Shown here: positions 32,303 to 46,252 of the stretch, one piece after another
How the letters are laid out: each line of letters begins with the position of its first letter
How positions within the stretch are numbered: the stretch's first letter is position 1
NCBI GenBank assembly: GCA_037042915.1
Contig: CM073201.1
Coordinates: 2,356,001-2,420,000, forward strand
DNA: 64,000 bases
DNA from: Auricularia sp. M13
Taxonomy: Eukaryota > Basidiomycota > Agaricomycetes > Auriculariales > Auriculariaceae
Reading direction: 5' to 3'
Notes under the pieces: model-generated
Told to the model about the DNA's origin: nothing
Database searches by the model: none
Seen by the model: only the letters and a program-made list of their open reading frames with translations
Made by a program: the position numbers and the translations under genes

Positions 32303-34310
32303 ATGTGGGCACACTGCGCGGTCGTCGTCCCGGCGCTGCTGTCCGTGGCGGGCGTGCGGGCGTACATCCCCGCAGTCGCAGTGAATCTGCCCGAGGGCGA
32401 GACCCCGCAGCCATTCGGCGGGAACATGTCGACGCTCTCGCTGCAGTGGCCGCCGCAGGGCTTCTACAACGAGGCCGTGTACTACCTCCAGGCGGGCAAG
32501 GACTCCCAGGGCTTGCAGGAGGTGCGCCACCGTGCGCGTGCGGCCGTGCTCAACTGGCGACTGACACCGTCCCCGCCCAGGGCGTGCTCGTGCACTTTAA
32601 CGAGAAGAATCTGACCAACATAACCAGTTGCGTCGAGCCCCGCTTTGAGACACCCGCTCTCTAATAAGGCTCTGGTTGCAGTGCCCAGTCTCACGCCCTG
32701 GGTCGCCTTCATCCAGTGCGACCACAATGTCACCGGGTCTTCAGATGAGATAGACATCTTCACCTTCGCGCGCGATCGCGGAGCTGTGGCTGCGGTACGC
32801 ACGGGCGGCGCTTAAGCACGATGTTTCCTTTTGAGACTGATTTTCGCGGCGGCCGCAGCTGCTATACTCAAACAAGTCGCCACCTGCGCGATCAACGAGG
32901 AATACCGCAACCCCGATGAGTTCGAGCGTGTCCTCGACGTCTTCGCCATGACCGACCTCAGCACTACAAAGTGCGTCACGCTGTTTGGTCCGGAGTTGCC
33001 TGCGATTGTTGGCTGACATACACCGCCGTGCAGAGTCGTCATCTCGCAATTTTCTAATATTAACCAGACCCTGTACGCCGACTACAACGCGACGCGGCTC
33101 AACCAGACCGCGGCGGCCGTGCATCGTGACCTCGTCGCAAACGACAGCAAGATCGATGGGCCCTACCTCGTCGTCACCCTGCGCGCGTTCAACTCCACAG
33201 CCAATCAGACACATCCAGGCGACAGCAACAACTCCCCAGACCCGCCGCCGAAAAGCAACAAAGGCCAGACGGGACTCGCCATGTAAGGTTGCTGTTCACT
33301 TTGCTATATTCACGCTGAACTGGATTTCTTTCAGGATTATTTTGTATGCTATCACCGGGTGTGTCTCCGTGCTGTTCTGTGTGGTCATCGCAGCGGGAGT
33401 ACGTCCACGTTCACTATAGTGATTTTGCGGCGCTCGTCTGACCGGTGTCCCAGGCTATTCGGGCTATCCGGCATCCAGAACGGTACGGTCCGCGTGCAGC
33501 AGATCCTACTATGGGACCTGCTGGTGCTGGCCAGTCGCGTGCCAGTGGCTTGACGCGCGCGATCCTGGATACGTTCCCAGTCATCAAGTATGCGGTCGCA
33601 TCGTCATCTACAGCGGCCGCTCCACCGCCTGCAGCCAAACCGGCAGGCGACGAGGAGAGCAGGTCGTCTGCGGACGAGATACAGCTCAAACACATGGAGC
33701 ACCAACGGAGGCTTTCACCGGGCGACGAGGACGACATCGTCATGGTCGACATGCCGACTGCAGCCGATGCTGAAGGCTCCCGGTCCCGGTCTTCCATAGC
33801 GGCGGAAGATACGACGCCCGCGCGTCCCCGGCCGCCGACGCTTGTTGTTTCTTCCCAAGCTGAGGCGTCGTCCTCGTCGCCGGGCGGTTCGAGCCCGGCG
33901 GCGCTGATGGCCTCGACACCCGACGCGTCGACGGGCCGCGAGCAGTGTCCGATCTGCATCCTCGACTTCCAGGAGGGCGACGACGTGCGCGTGCTGCCGT
34001 GCAAAGGGCACCATATGTTCCACCGCGACTGCGTCGATCCGTGGCTGCTCGATGCGTCCGGGTCGTGTCCCCTCTGCCGCGAAGGCGAGTCCTTCCTGTC
34101 ATACAATCACGCGTTGAGCTGACGTGTCGGTGTGCTTTAGACTTTCACATGCTCGAAAACGTGCTGGATCCTGACGGCGGACCCGCGGCGGAAGACGAGG
34201 AGGGCGGCGCGCAGCTCCGGCCGCCACTTCCGCAGAGAAGACGACCGCTGACGGGCCTATTCCGCTTTCAAGCGACGGCCGACGAGCAGCGTGCAGCCGA
34301 TGGACGATAA
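32303..34310 (+). CDS. Single-pass membrane RING-H2 E3 ubiquitin ligase
   Basis: The start MWAHCAVVVPALLSVAGVRA is a signal peptide (the upstream frame from 32267 is less likely). A lumenal domain follows (GGNMSTLSLQWPPQGFYNEAVYYL; LTPWVAFIQCDHNVT; FTFARDRGAVAALLYSNKSPTCAI), then one TM helix split by an intron (MIILYAITGCVSVLFCVVIAAG). A disordered cytosolic linker leads to a RING-H2 finger CPICILDFQEGDDVRVLPC...HMFHRDC..PWLL...CPLCRE. The architecture matches PA-TM-RING-type endomembrane ligases. The last intron (34085-34140) appears to start with GC (AAG|GCGAGT) and joins CRE to DFHMLENVLDPDG, extending the protein to TAA/TGA at 34308-34310. If it is not spliced, the protein ends at about 34122. 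No other frame problem is seen in the RING part. Confidence 0.82.
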
Positions 34311-34849
34311 CGATCTTCCGAGCTGAGCGGGACTGAGGCCGCTTTGACCGAATTTCTTGCAAGTGCCCCGCTGTCGTTCGCCCGCGTAGTACACGCTGAT
34401 TTTATGTATACTAATCTTGCCCTTGCACATGCGCGTTCCTTAATTCGAAGGAGGTTGTTGTAATCTGTCAGCGCATGCATCGTCTGCGTAGGAGGAGTCG
34501 ACGTCGTCCAAAAAGGCGTATAGACCTGCGGTCGAGGCGCTCAGAAAGAAACGCGTATGAGAAGCCCACCGGTGTCGGAAGACAGAGAGCCCGAGCGGGA
34601 GATTTATAGACGATAGACACAAAAAAGACAAGTCCGGCCAAATTGAGCAAGCGCAGCACACCGAGTAGTTACAGAGTGGAAGGGGGTGGACGTGAGGGGG
34701 AATAAGTATCTACCGCGTTTGTCTTGTGATACAGTTCGTTAAGCAGCGCGGGGGAGCAAGCGATCGAGACAGCGAGGAATAGCATGAGTGGCACCGGGGA
34801 GAGAGAAAGCGAATTTGGGGTTGGACATGGGCGAGGCGAGGCGACGCGG
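34311..34849. other. Intergenic, convergent gene ends
   Basis: About 540 bp between the 3' ends of the RING gene and the Zn2Cys6 gene. No coding potential, tRNA or transposon remnant was recognised; probably 3' UTRs of both genes. Confidence 0.35.
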
Positions 34850-35950
34850 TCACGGGGCTTGGCCGTATTTGCGCTCCCAGAGCTTGGTGAGCCTGTTGAG
34901 CTTGCGGCCGATCTCGTTGTGCATGCTGGCGGGAAGTGAGCGGGCGGGAAGGGGAACAATGAAAGCAGCGGCGACTGACGAGTTGATGTCTCTGATGACC
35001 TCGCGAATCTCCTCGATGTCCGTGTCCTCGGCGTCGTCTGTGCGGCGGCGTTTTGGGTGCTGCATGTTGGCGAGCGCGGCGGCCATGGCGGCGGCGGCGT
35101 TCGGGTCGGCCATGTTGGGCACGGGCGCGAGCGGGTGAGTGGGCAGGCCGTGCGGCTGCACGTCGCCGTCCTCGTCCCAGCCGTCGCCGCCGGTCGACGA
35201 GCGCGCGCGCTTTTTGTTGTTGGCGCTGTTGCTGGCGCCGGCGTGGTTGTTCGTCGGGCGCTTGGTGGGCGACGCGCGCCGGGTGCCGGTCGTGCCCTGG
35301 ACTGCGGCCGGCGTCAGCGGCGTGGAGGGGGCTGGGGCGACGGCTGCTGCTGCTGCTTACTCTCTCCAACGAGCGAGCAGGCGACACGTGACGCGTTGCA
35401 GCCGACGCAGGCGAGCGCGCCCTCACGCGGCTCGCACGTGCGGCCGGTCTTCCTGCAGCGCTCGCACGCCCGCCCTGGCTGCGGCCCGGGCTGTCCCGGG
35501 GGCCCGCCCTGCTGCTGCTGGACCTGTTGCTGCTGCTGTGGTTGCTGCTGCTGTTGCTGGGGCTGCTGCTGCTGCTGCTGCTGCATGTGCTGCTGGTGCT
35601 GCTGCTGCTGGGTGCTGCAGCGGGATGGCGCCCATCAGCTCCATCTTGTTCGGCGGCGGCGGGCCCTGCTGCTGCTGGACGGGCGACTGCGACGGGACGA
35701 GGTGGTGGCCGTACGCGCCGTTGGGCGGCCCCGGCGGCGGCGGCATCGGCTCTGGCATGCTAGCCGCGTGCGGGTGCTGCGCGACGTTCATCGAGCGGCG
35801 GCGGAGAGCGTCCGAGTGAACTCTGCGGATGCCCGATTCAACTCCGAGCCTGCCTCCGGGCCCCGCCGCACCGTCCGTCGACTCCGCCGCGCCGATCGGG
35901 AGCACGCCGCCCTGCCCTGCCCCTCCCATCCGGCTCCTGCCCCAGCCCAT
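34850..35950 (-). CDS. Polyglutamine Zn2Cys6 zinc-cluster protein, putative transcription factor
   Basis: Starts at ATG 35950 or more conservatively at 35791 (MNVAQHPHAASMPEP). A Pro/Gln-rich N-terminus runs into a long CAG-coded glutamine tract, then the cluster CERCRKTGRTC...CVGCNASRVAC with spacing C-x2-C-x6-C-x8-C-x2-C-x6-C, the fungal binuclear zinc cluster. Downstream are an Asn/Ala/Lys-rich basic region (KKRARSS), MADPNAAAAMAAALANMQ, KRRRTDDAEDTDIEEIREVI and a final helix LNRLTKLWERKYGQ. No fungal-TF middle homology region is present, so the protein is small for the class. Two frame changes are required: one extra base at about 35611-35613, in front of the Gln tract, and one near 35345 after the cluster. 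Target genes are unknown. Confidence 0.7.
35511..35625. repeat. CTG/CAG trinucleotide tract
   Basis: Interrupted CTG (plus) / CAG (minus) array coding for polyglutamine with scattered Pro, His and Met in the Zn2Cys6 protein. Likely length-polymorphic, and the site of a frame change at its edge. Confidence 0.85.
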
Positions 35951-36371
35951 CACGCCCTAACCGCCGTCGACCGAGGGGACCGCGTTTCCCAGTCGCGGAG
36001 GCGACTTTCTCACGTGATCTCTCTCCACATCATCTTTCGTGCTCGAAGGGTCCTGGACACTGCGTCTCGAGCACCAAACTCAGCCGTCCATCCTGAGATG
36101 ACGTAGAAACGCCAGACTCTGCAACCGTCTCCGAGGAATGTCAAACATCTTCGCGATAGCCGCTGGGTATATTCCATCCAATCCATACTGCAGTACATAC
36201 ATACAACATCCGACTTAGATACTTGACCAGACGCACAGCGCTCCCCATAATGTCCACAGTGCAGCGAAAGCGAGTGACCGGGTCGGAGGAGCCCCACCGG
36301 TGATGCCAGTGTCTGGCCTGCGAACGAACATCCGTAAGAACCTATCATCGACTGCACATTCCGAACAGCAC
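35951..36371. other. Intergenic Zn2Cys6 promoter / expansin-like 3' end
   Basis: About 420 bp without recognisable genes. It contains the 5' region of the Zn2Cys6 gene and the 3' flank of the expansin-like gene. Confidence 0.35.
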
Positions 36372-37382
36372 TCACGGAATGCCATTCTTCTCCGAGAACG
36401 ACGGGCATGTAAGGTTGGCCTGCAGGTAACACCGCGAGTCAGAACTCAATATGCGAACGGGAAACGCATGCATACATACCGTCACGTCGCCGGGACAGCA
36501 GGTCGAGTCTCCCAGGTTGGTGACGCTTCCCATGGCGGCAGGGTTACTGTGCCCAGCCCAGTTGGGCGTGCAGCTTACTTCTGCGTACGAGATGTTCCAT
36601 ACGCCAAAGTCCTGGAACGACCTTCAGTCGTTGCATAATTTCGCACATCCACCAGCGACGCACAGCGTAACCGTAGAGCGGCACATCGGACGGGAAAAAG
36701 TCCTTTGGTATCGCCTTAGAGGGAAACGCGAGATCAAAGTTGAGGTAGTGACCCGCACTGCGCGCTTGCGGTGAGGCATGAGTAAATTTAGCCAGTTGTG
36801 CGACGCACTCGTTTGGCTTGTCCTCCGTAGCCGTACACCATGCTGAAGAGCCCGGGCACTGGTCCGTCACTTTGACTGGAGGAAATGACGCGTTGATATT
36901 AGGGGGGATAACGCATAGGAGTGGAGCGCGCACCGATGATGGACTTTTGCTTTGGTGGATAGAACGGCGGCTCAGAAAGGAACGTGTTGAGCAGCGTCAG
37001 GTTGAAGCACCGTCCTGCATACAGATGAGCAGCTGGATGACAGGAGTTACTGAGAGACGTACCGCAACCAGGACCGTAGGCGACGGAGCTGCCAAATGCG
37101 AGCTGCGAGAGCGCGACTGTGGGATAATGCGTGCTCGCCGGGGCGCAACCGCAGCCTGGGCCATGGGTGAGACGGGCCAGCCAGCAGCATACAATGGGGA
37201 CGCACTGGCAATATAGTCCAAGCTGCAGCCAAATGCATGTTAGCGCCGCGCAAAAAGCCGAGAGCAGTGGCAGCGACGCACGGGAGGTCGTAATGCGTCA
37301 TCGTCGCGTAGCCCGTCGGCGGGTAGCTGAACTCGGCGCTTGCAGCACCGGCGAGCAGCGCGAGGACGATGAGAGAGGCCAT
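36372..37382 (-). CDS. Secreted expansin-like / endoglucanase V-like double-psi beta-barrel protein
   Basis: Signal peptide MASLIVLALLAGAASA, then EFSYPPTGYATMTHYDLP. Spliced exons give GCGCAPASTHYPTVALSQLA, FGSSVAYGPGCGRCFNLTLLNTF, VKVTDQCPGSSAWCTATEDKPN, AGHYLNFDLAFPSKAIP..FFPSDVPLYGY, DFGVWNISYAEVSCTPNWAG, DSTCCPGDVT and a short last exon ending EKNGIP. This pattern (paired Cys, VKVTDxC, HYLNFDLAFP) is the basidiomycete DPBB family annotated as endoglucanase V-like or expansin-like and is expected in the secretome, loosening or binding plant or fungal wall polysaccharide. About six introns of 45-90 nt are placed with good GT-AG borders. No expansin C-terminal CBM63 domain is seen. It is divergent from GCN5. 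Confidence 0.82.
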
Positions 37383-37492
37383 TTTGGGCGGCGGGTTACG
37401 CGCGAGATGGCGGAGCAGGCATGGACAGAGTCGCGCGGCGATGCTTCCGAAGCGGAGCCATACGGCCCTGGCGGGCGACACCGGCGGCGACG
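37383..37492. promoter_or_regulatory. Bidirectional promoter expansin-like / GCN5
   Basis: 110 bp between divergent ATGs of a secreted wall protein and the GCN5 acetyltransferase. No TATA box is visible. Confidence 0.45.
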
Positions 37493-39585
<2,093 letters not shown>

Positions 39586-40392
39586 CTTTTCTTTGTGCAC
39601 GGACTGGTTATTTTTTTTTTCTGTTCTTGTTTATCCTACTCAGGGTGACTGTATTGTATCCATATATTATATCCAGCTTGTAACGCAGAATTCGAGTTTG
39701 CCGTCAGGGACAAGAGTGGGACAACGGCGGGGACCGGCGGGCGCAGTGGGGTGAATGCATTCTCCGGACGCTGAGGTCATGACCGGCGACGCGCACGGAC
39801 TCCGCCGGGCGAGGGTCGCTCGTTTAGGGCAGTGACGGGCGGCTGGGGACAATGGCGACGTTAGGGTGCCTGGCCGGCTGGGCCCCCGTGCGGCGAGCAG
39901 CAGGCAGACAACGGTGGGAGAATCGATGCGGGGCGGTGTGTGATGGGAGCGGGCGTTTGACAGCGCAGGGCACTGTGAGTGTGACGGAGGCAGCCTGCGT
40001 GGAAGGTTCTGGGCTCGCGTGTCGCCCAAGGCTCTGCCGCGCGGCGGTCTGCGGTCTGCGGGTCCAAATCCCGAAGCGCCCGATGCGGAGGCCAGAGCGC
40101 GCGGGGGGTTGCTTGGGAGGCCCAGCCAGGGGACAGCAAGTGTAATATTTTATTGCGCATATAATCTGCAGGAAAAAAAAAGGAAAAGAAAATAAGGAAT
40201 TTTTGGATGGGGGAACGGTGTCGAGGGTGTCGGTCGGCAAAGGCCCAGTGATTGAAGACGCACCCGGGTCGCCAACTGGTGGCAAACACCACGCCTCTCT
40301 CACCGCTCCCCTCCCGCGGCCCCCGTCCTCCGCCCGTCGCTGCCCTCCCCGCGCCCCCCGTCCCCCAGCATCCGTCAAGCACGCTGCCCGCG
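39586..40392. other. Intergenic GCN5 / CHD1
   Basis: About 800 bp. It has a T run near 39610-39620 after the GCN5 stop and a purine run (GGAAAAAAAAAGGAAAAG) near 40170-40190, then a pyrimidine-rich stretch before the CHD1 ATG. No conserved frame or RNA gene is recognised. Confidence 0.4.
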
Positions 40393-43300
40393 ATGAGCTC
40401 CGACGACTCGCGCTCGCCGTCGCCGGCCGACAACCCAAAGATCGCGCTGGACGCCGAGTTTGCCCCGTCAGACCAGGACGCCTCGGCGTCGCCAGAGTCC
40501 TCGCAGGGCCAGGCCAACGGCGCAGCCTACGCCCACGACGCCTACAGATCGGTGCGTGTCCTTGGTGGAACGGGACAGAGGGTCCTTTTCCTCTATTTGT
40601 TGCAAAAGTAACAAACCAGTATTAACGCTTTTTCTTATTCCATCGGTATATCCAGTCTGAACCGGCCTACGTGAGTACAATATTACCGCATTATTTGCCA
40701 GCCCTGACCGCCGCACCCGCCGCCCGCCACAGGCCGCGCAAGCCAAGTACGACGACGCGCTCTCCGACGACGGCTCCTTCGGCGACCAGGAGTTCACCAC
40801 AAGCACCAAGAAAGCCGCGCCCAAGCGCAAAAAGGCGAGCAACGCCGCTGCCAAGGTCTTCAAGCGTGAGTGCCAGCCAGCCAGCCAGCCAGGGCGGGGC
40901 GCCCGGCTTGCCCCCCTGCCCTGCCCCAATCCGTCAGCGTCCCACGAGGCTGATGCCGGTTCGCGCGCAGCGACTCCCCGGCCATCGGCTTCCGACAGCG
41001 ACTCCGAGTATGGCTCCCGGCCTCGCAAGAAGCGCAAGTCACGCGCCAATAACGACGATTATCGCGTCTCCTCCAGCCGCGGCGGCAAAGTCCCCAACTA
41101 CAAGGAAGAGGGCGAGGACTTTGGCCTCGAAGATGACACCGAGTACGACAAGGCCTACTACGCCCAGCAGGCCCTGGCCGCGCCCCTCGCCACCGATGAG
41201 GAGCAGCACGAGATCGAGATGGTCATTAACCATTTCCGCGACGAGGACCGCAAGAGCGACCCCGCCGACATTTGGACCGAGAATATTGTCCGTGCCGCCC
41301 GTGCATATACTCCGATGTGACACTGACAGCTTTCCGACTTCCGACAGCGCTTCCACATCAAGTGGAAGAACTACTCCCACCTTCCACAACACCGACGAGC
41401 TCTACGATTTCCTCAAGCACTGCCGTGGCTTCAAGCGCGTCGAGAATTATATCAACAAGTACAAGCAGTGGGAGGCCACCTACAACAGCCCGCATGCCAC
41501 GCCTGAAGACAGGGAGGCCATGGCGCTCGAGCGCGAGCGCAACATCGAGGACCACGAGGCCCACAAGCTCGTCGAGCGCATCGTGACCGAGAAGGTCGAG
41601 AACGGCGCGACCAAGTATTTCTGCAAGTGGCAGGGCCTCAACTACGAGCAATGCACGTGGGAGGACGCCGAAGAGATCAGCACGATTGCGCGCGACCAGA
41701 TCGAGGCGTACCAGGACCGCGAGAAGCGGGGCCTCTTCCCCGCGCGCTCGGAGATCTACCAGCGCGACCGCCGCCCGCAGTTCACGCAGATCCCGTCCGA
41801 CCCGGACTTTGTCACCGTCACGGGCAACGAACTCAAGGACTTCCAGCTGACCGGCCTCAACTGGCTCGCGTATCTCTGGCACAACGGCGAGAACGGCATT
41901 TTGGCCGACGAGATGGGTCTCGGCAAGACGGTGCAGAGCGTCGTCTATCTCTCGTACCTTTCCACCGCATGCGCCAGCTCGGGCCCTTCCTCGTTATTGT
42001 CCCGCTGTCGACCGTCCCGGCTTGGCAGGCGACGTTCCAGAACTGGGCGCCCGACCTGGACGTCATCACTTACCAGGGCAACGGGCGCGCTCGCAGCATG
42101 ATCCGCCACTACGAGTTCGGCCAGACTGGCGGCCACAAGAAGCCACAGCTCAAATTCAACGTGCTCCTCACGACTTACGAGCTCGTGCTGAAGGACGCGT
42201 CCGAGCTTTCAGGCATCAAATGGCTCGCGTTGGCAGTTGACGAGGTGCGTTGAATTTCTGGCTATGCTCTCAATCGAGCGCTGATTGATTCTCTCAGGCC
42301 CACCGCCTGAAGAACCATGAAAGCCAGCTATACGAGGCGCTGCGCGCGTTTTCTGCATCGTCCAAGCTGCTTATCACGGGTACTCCGCTCCAGAACAACG
42401 TGAAAGGTCTGCACGCTCCTGCCCCAAGTCGTAATTGCACCTGTATTAACTAGGTGTTCTGCAGAATTGCTCGCCTTGATGCATTTCCTTATGCCGGAGC
42501 GATGTGCGTGGTTTATATTTTCCATTGGCAGAGAGCTATTACTGACGGGATGACCGCAGTCCCGCTCACAAACGATTTTGACTTGAACGACGCGGACCAC
42601 GAGAGCAAGATCAAGGAGCTGCATTCGCAGCTCGAAGGTCTCATGCTCCGTCGTCTGAAGCGCGATGTCATCAAGTCACTCCCGACGAAGAAGGAGCAGA
42701 TCCTGCGCGTCGAAATGAGCACGCTCCAGACTCACTACTACAAGAACATCTTGACCAAGGCACGTCTAACGCGCCAGCGAATGCATGACCTGATCACTCA
42801 TCGCCGGTACAGAACTTCACTGCCCTGTCCAAAGGAGCTGCCGGCGGCGGCGGTCACATTAGCCTCCTCAACATCGCTATGGAGCTGAAGAAGGCTGCCA
42901 ACCACCCATATCTGTTTGAAGGCGCGGAGGCAGCCGCTGCGACGCCCGAGGAGACGCTCAAGGCCCTGGTGATGAGCAGTGGAAAGATGGTCCTTCTCGA
43001 CAAGCTGCTGGCCAGGCTGCGGGCGGACGGGCACCGCGTGCTCATCTTCAGTCAGATGGTCCGCATGCTCGACATTCTGACCGACTACATGCACTTCAGA
43101 GGGTACCCCCACCAACGGCTTGACGGTGCGCATGATCCGGCCCTGGCCAACACGCTCGCTGATTTGCCGGTTGCGGCGTCTATAGGGACCGTGAGCTCCG
43201 ATGAGCGCAAGAAGGCGATCGCGCACTACAATGCACCGGGCTCGCTCGACTTTGTCTTCCTGCTGTCCACGCGGGCGGGCGGATTGGGCATCAACCTGGA

Positions 43301-45825
43301 GACTGCGGACACAGTTATCATCTTTGATGTGCGTACCCTGTTTGTTCGCGGAGCGGCCGTGCACGCCACGCCGTGTCCGCGCGCTGCCCATCGCCCATGC
43401 TGACGTGGTGTTCCGCGCCTTATTTGTGCCTTGTGTGTTGCAGAGCGACTGGAACCCGCAAAATGACCTGCAGGCGATGGCGCGCGCCCACCGCATCGGG
43501 CAGAAGTCCCACGTGAACGTGTACCGGTTCGTGAGCAAGGACACGATGGAGGAGGACGTCCTCGAGCGCGCAAAGAAGAAGATGGTCCTCGAGTATGCGA
43601 GTGAGTCGCGCTTGCTGTTCCCGTCGCTTGGTCCTGGTGCTGATGGTTGCCGCGTCCGTGCGCGCACACGCACAGTCATCAACCAGGTCGACACGTCGCA
43701 GGGTCAGTTCAGCGCGAAGGCCGATAAGAAGGAGAAGGACCCGTCCAAACCGGCCGACCTGAGCAAGGACGAGCTCACGGCCGTGCTCAAGTACGGCGCC
43801 CAGAAGATGTGCGTGTTGATTGCATCCATCTCCCCACCGTCCCTTTCCACCACGCGCGCTTGTGCTTCGGCTCTTGCCCGCCGTCTCGCCCCGCCGCCGC
43901 GGCCGCGCGCGTGTTTTGCCGCAAAAATTGATTGAGTTGAAACTGACGGCGCGTTTGTTTGGCCGCACACAGGTTTACCAAGGACGACATTGAACAGACC
44001 AAGAAGCTCGATGAGATGGACCTCGACGACATCCTCGGCAACGCCGAAGACCACGAGACGATTGCTGGAGGCGGTGCCGGCGCGTCGCTTGGCGGTGAAG
44101 GGTTTTTCCAGCAGATGGCAACCGTGACGGACGTCAAGGCCGACCTGAGCTGGGACGACATCATCCCGCTCGAGGACCGCATGAAGGCCGAAGAGGACGA
44201 GCGCGAGGCTGTGATGAAGGACGCGGGCCCCCGCAAGCGCACACACGCGCAGGTTTCGTACGAGGGCATGGACGTCGCCGAACCACCGATGCCCGCGCCA
44301 CCCAAGAAGAACAAGGTGCCCGCGGCGTCGCGCAAGACTGCGGCGCAGCGCGCGATGGACCTCAAGGAGCGCGACATTCGCGTTCTCGTTCGGAGCTTGC
44401 AGCGTTGGGGCGACATTCGTCTGCGCTACGACATCATTGTGCGTCACGCGTAGCGCTTGCACCAGTCGCTGGCAGCTAACACCGTGCCTTAGGTCAAGGA
44501 ATCGCGTCTCGAGGACAAGAACCGCCAGTTGATTGTGGAGACGTGCGATGAGATGTCGACTTCTGCAAGCAGGCCGTTGAGGAACACCATGACCACCTCA
44601 AGAACAAGGGCCCGGCGCTCGGCGTGAACGCCATCACCCAGAAGAGCAAGGCCATCCTCGTCACCTTCCGCAACGTCCAGAACATCAACGCAGAGACGGT
44701 CATTTCGCGCGTCCACGAGCTCAAGATCCTCTACGAGTACCTGCACCCCATCTCCCAAACAGAAGAAATCTACCAGTGGCAGATGCCGGTGGACAACATT
44801 CGCCCGACCCTCAACTGGTCGTGCAAGTGGGGTGCAACGGAGGACGCCATGCTGCTCGTAGGCGCGTTCTTGCACGGCTTCGGCAATTGGGAGGCGATTC
44901 AGAAGGACGAGGCGCTGCACCTCAACGACAAGTTCTTCCTCGACGAGAGCAAGAAGACGGACGACAATGGGTCAAAACCCATTCCCAACGCCATCCACCT
45001 CGTCCGTCGCGGCGACTATTTGCTCCAGATCCTCCGCGATCACTGGGAGAAGATTCGCACGTACGAGACAGCTCTCAAGCGCCGGGAGACCAAGCGCTCG
45101 CTCAGCCCTGTGCCATCCACGAGCACCAGTGGCTACGGCCACAAGCGTCGCGCGGAGAGCCCTCCACAGGTCGAATTCCACCGCGGTTATAGTCACCACG
45201 TGGAGGAGGAACCCCCCAAGAAGAAGAAGCGTCGCGCGACACCTGAATTCACAGATACGGAACCATCGTCAGACGAGTGGTGTGTTGCGCATATTGACGC
45301 GGCGTTTTCAACCCTAACTGAACGATTTTATAGTTCTTCGATGGATGAATCGCAGACTAAGGACGCTCTGCGTCCAGTCAAGAAGCACTTGAAGAACCTG
45401 AAGTTGACGACCAACGACATGCCGCGCGAGGAGAAGGTCGCCGTGCTCAAGGATGCGCTTGCGGCTATCGGTTCGCAGATAGAAGACGTGTTGGCCACGA
45501 AGCAGGCTATGGGCGAGGACCCGGAGAAGTGGCGCAAGCATCTGTGGATGTGAGTGATAAGCCTTCAATTGCTCTATCTTGGGTGCTGACGTCTGTCTAG
45601 GTTTGTTACACTCTTCTGGCCGCGAAAGGTTAAACACGCGAAGCTGCAGGAGATTCACGCGAGGATGATCACAACGCCGTCCAGCCAACGCCATCCTCCA
45701 GCAAGAAGCACCGTCAGCCGTCTGTCGGCGGCAGTGCGCCACCTCCTCCAGCCCCGCGGTATTCGAATGGCGGAAGTTCGTCCATGCCTGGCTCTGCGTC
45801 TCGTTCGAACGGCAGGCACTATTAG
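40393..45825 (+). CDS. CHD1: CHD1 chromatin remodeler
   Basis: ATP-dependent nucleosome-spacing remodeler of transcribed chromatin. Acidic/Ser N-terminus, tandem chromodomains ([12 protein letters not shown]...; [17 protein letters not shown]), SNF2 ATPase ([18 protein letters not shown] and [25 protein letters not shown]), helicase C ([45 protein letters not shown]), SANT/SLIDE DNA-binding region ([34 protein letters not shown]) and the C-terminal CHCT helical domain ([20 protein letters not shown]). About 14 short introns. Frame changes are required near 41383 (chromodomain 1), 41960 (after the Walker A exon), 44552 (before the SANT region) and 45665. The last moves the true stop to 45823-45825, after ...[11 protein letters not shown]. 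Order and completeness of domains leave little doubt about identity. Confidence 0.95.
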
Positions 45826-46252
45826 GTCTGCCGTCCGGAACCGGTTGACCCTTGCTCTGCCCTCGGACCTTTTGCTCTCGTGTTTGTCTTTATGCTCGTC
45901 GTTCTCGCCGTGTGCATGTTTGTCGCTTCCGTCGTTGTAACGTGGTATCCCGTGATAATTCTGTCCTATATTCTAACATCTGCATCCCGAGACTTCTGTA
46001 TTTTTCCATAGAGAGCAATTGATCCCCAGCTGATTGGTTTCTGCACTCACTCCTCTGCATGTCGAACGGAAATCAGAATATCGAAAGAGAGAGATGGTCT
46101 TGTCATTGTGTCAGGATGGTGGGACTTTGGTTTAGTAGAAGTAGGACCGGGGATGCACGTTTGCTCACAAGTTCAGAGAATGAGTAGAAGTACACAGAGT
46201 GCGGATTGGGAAGCGGAATGCATGGGAGTGAACACGATGCCTCTGAGGACCA
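45826..46252. other. Intergenic, convergent CHD1 / PIF1 3' ends
   Basis: About 430 bp of 3' flank for two convergent genes. Nothing else was recognised. Confidence 0.35.

Noticed and set aside
33881-33895. GGTTCGAGCC tRNA-like word
   Set aside because: Lies within the coding linker of the RING ligase and has no tRNA arms around it.
35057-36106. Long plus-strand frame with Cys/Leu runs
   Set aside because: Antisense of the CAG tract (CTG reads as Leu or Cys/Ala); the minus strand carries the zinc cluster.
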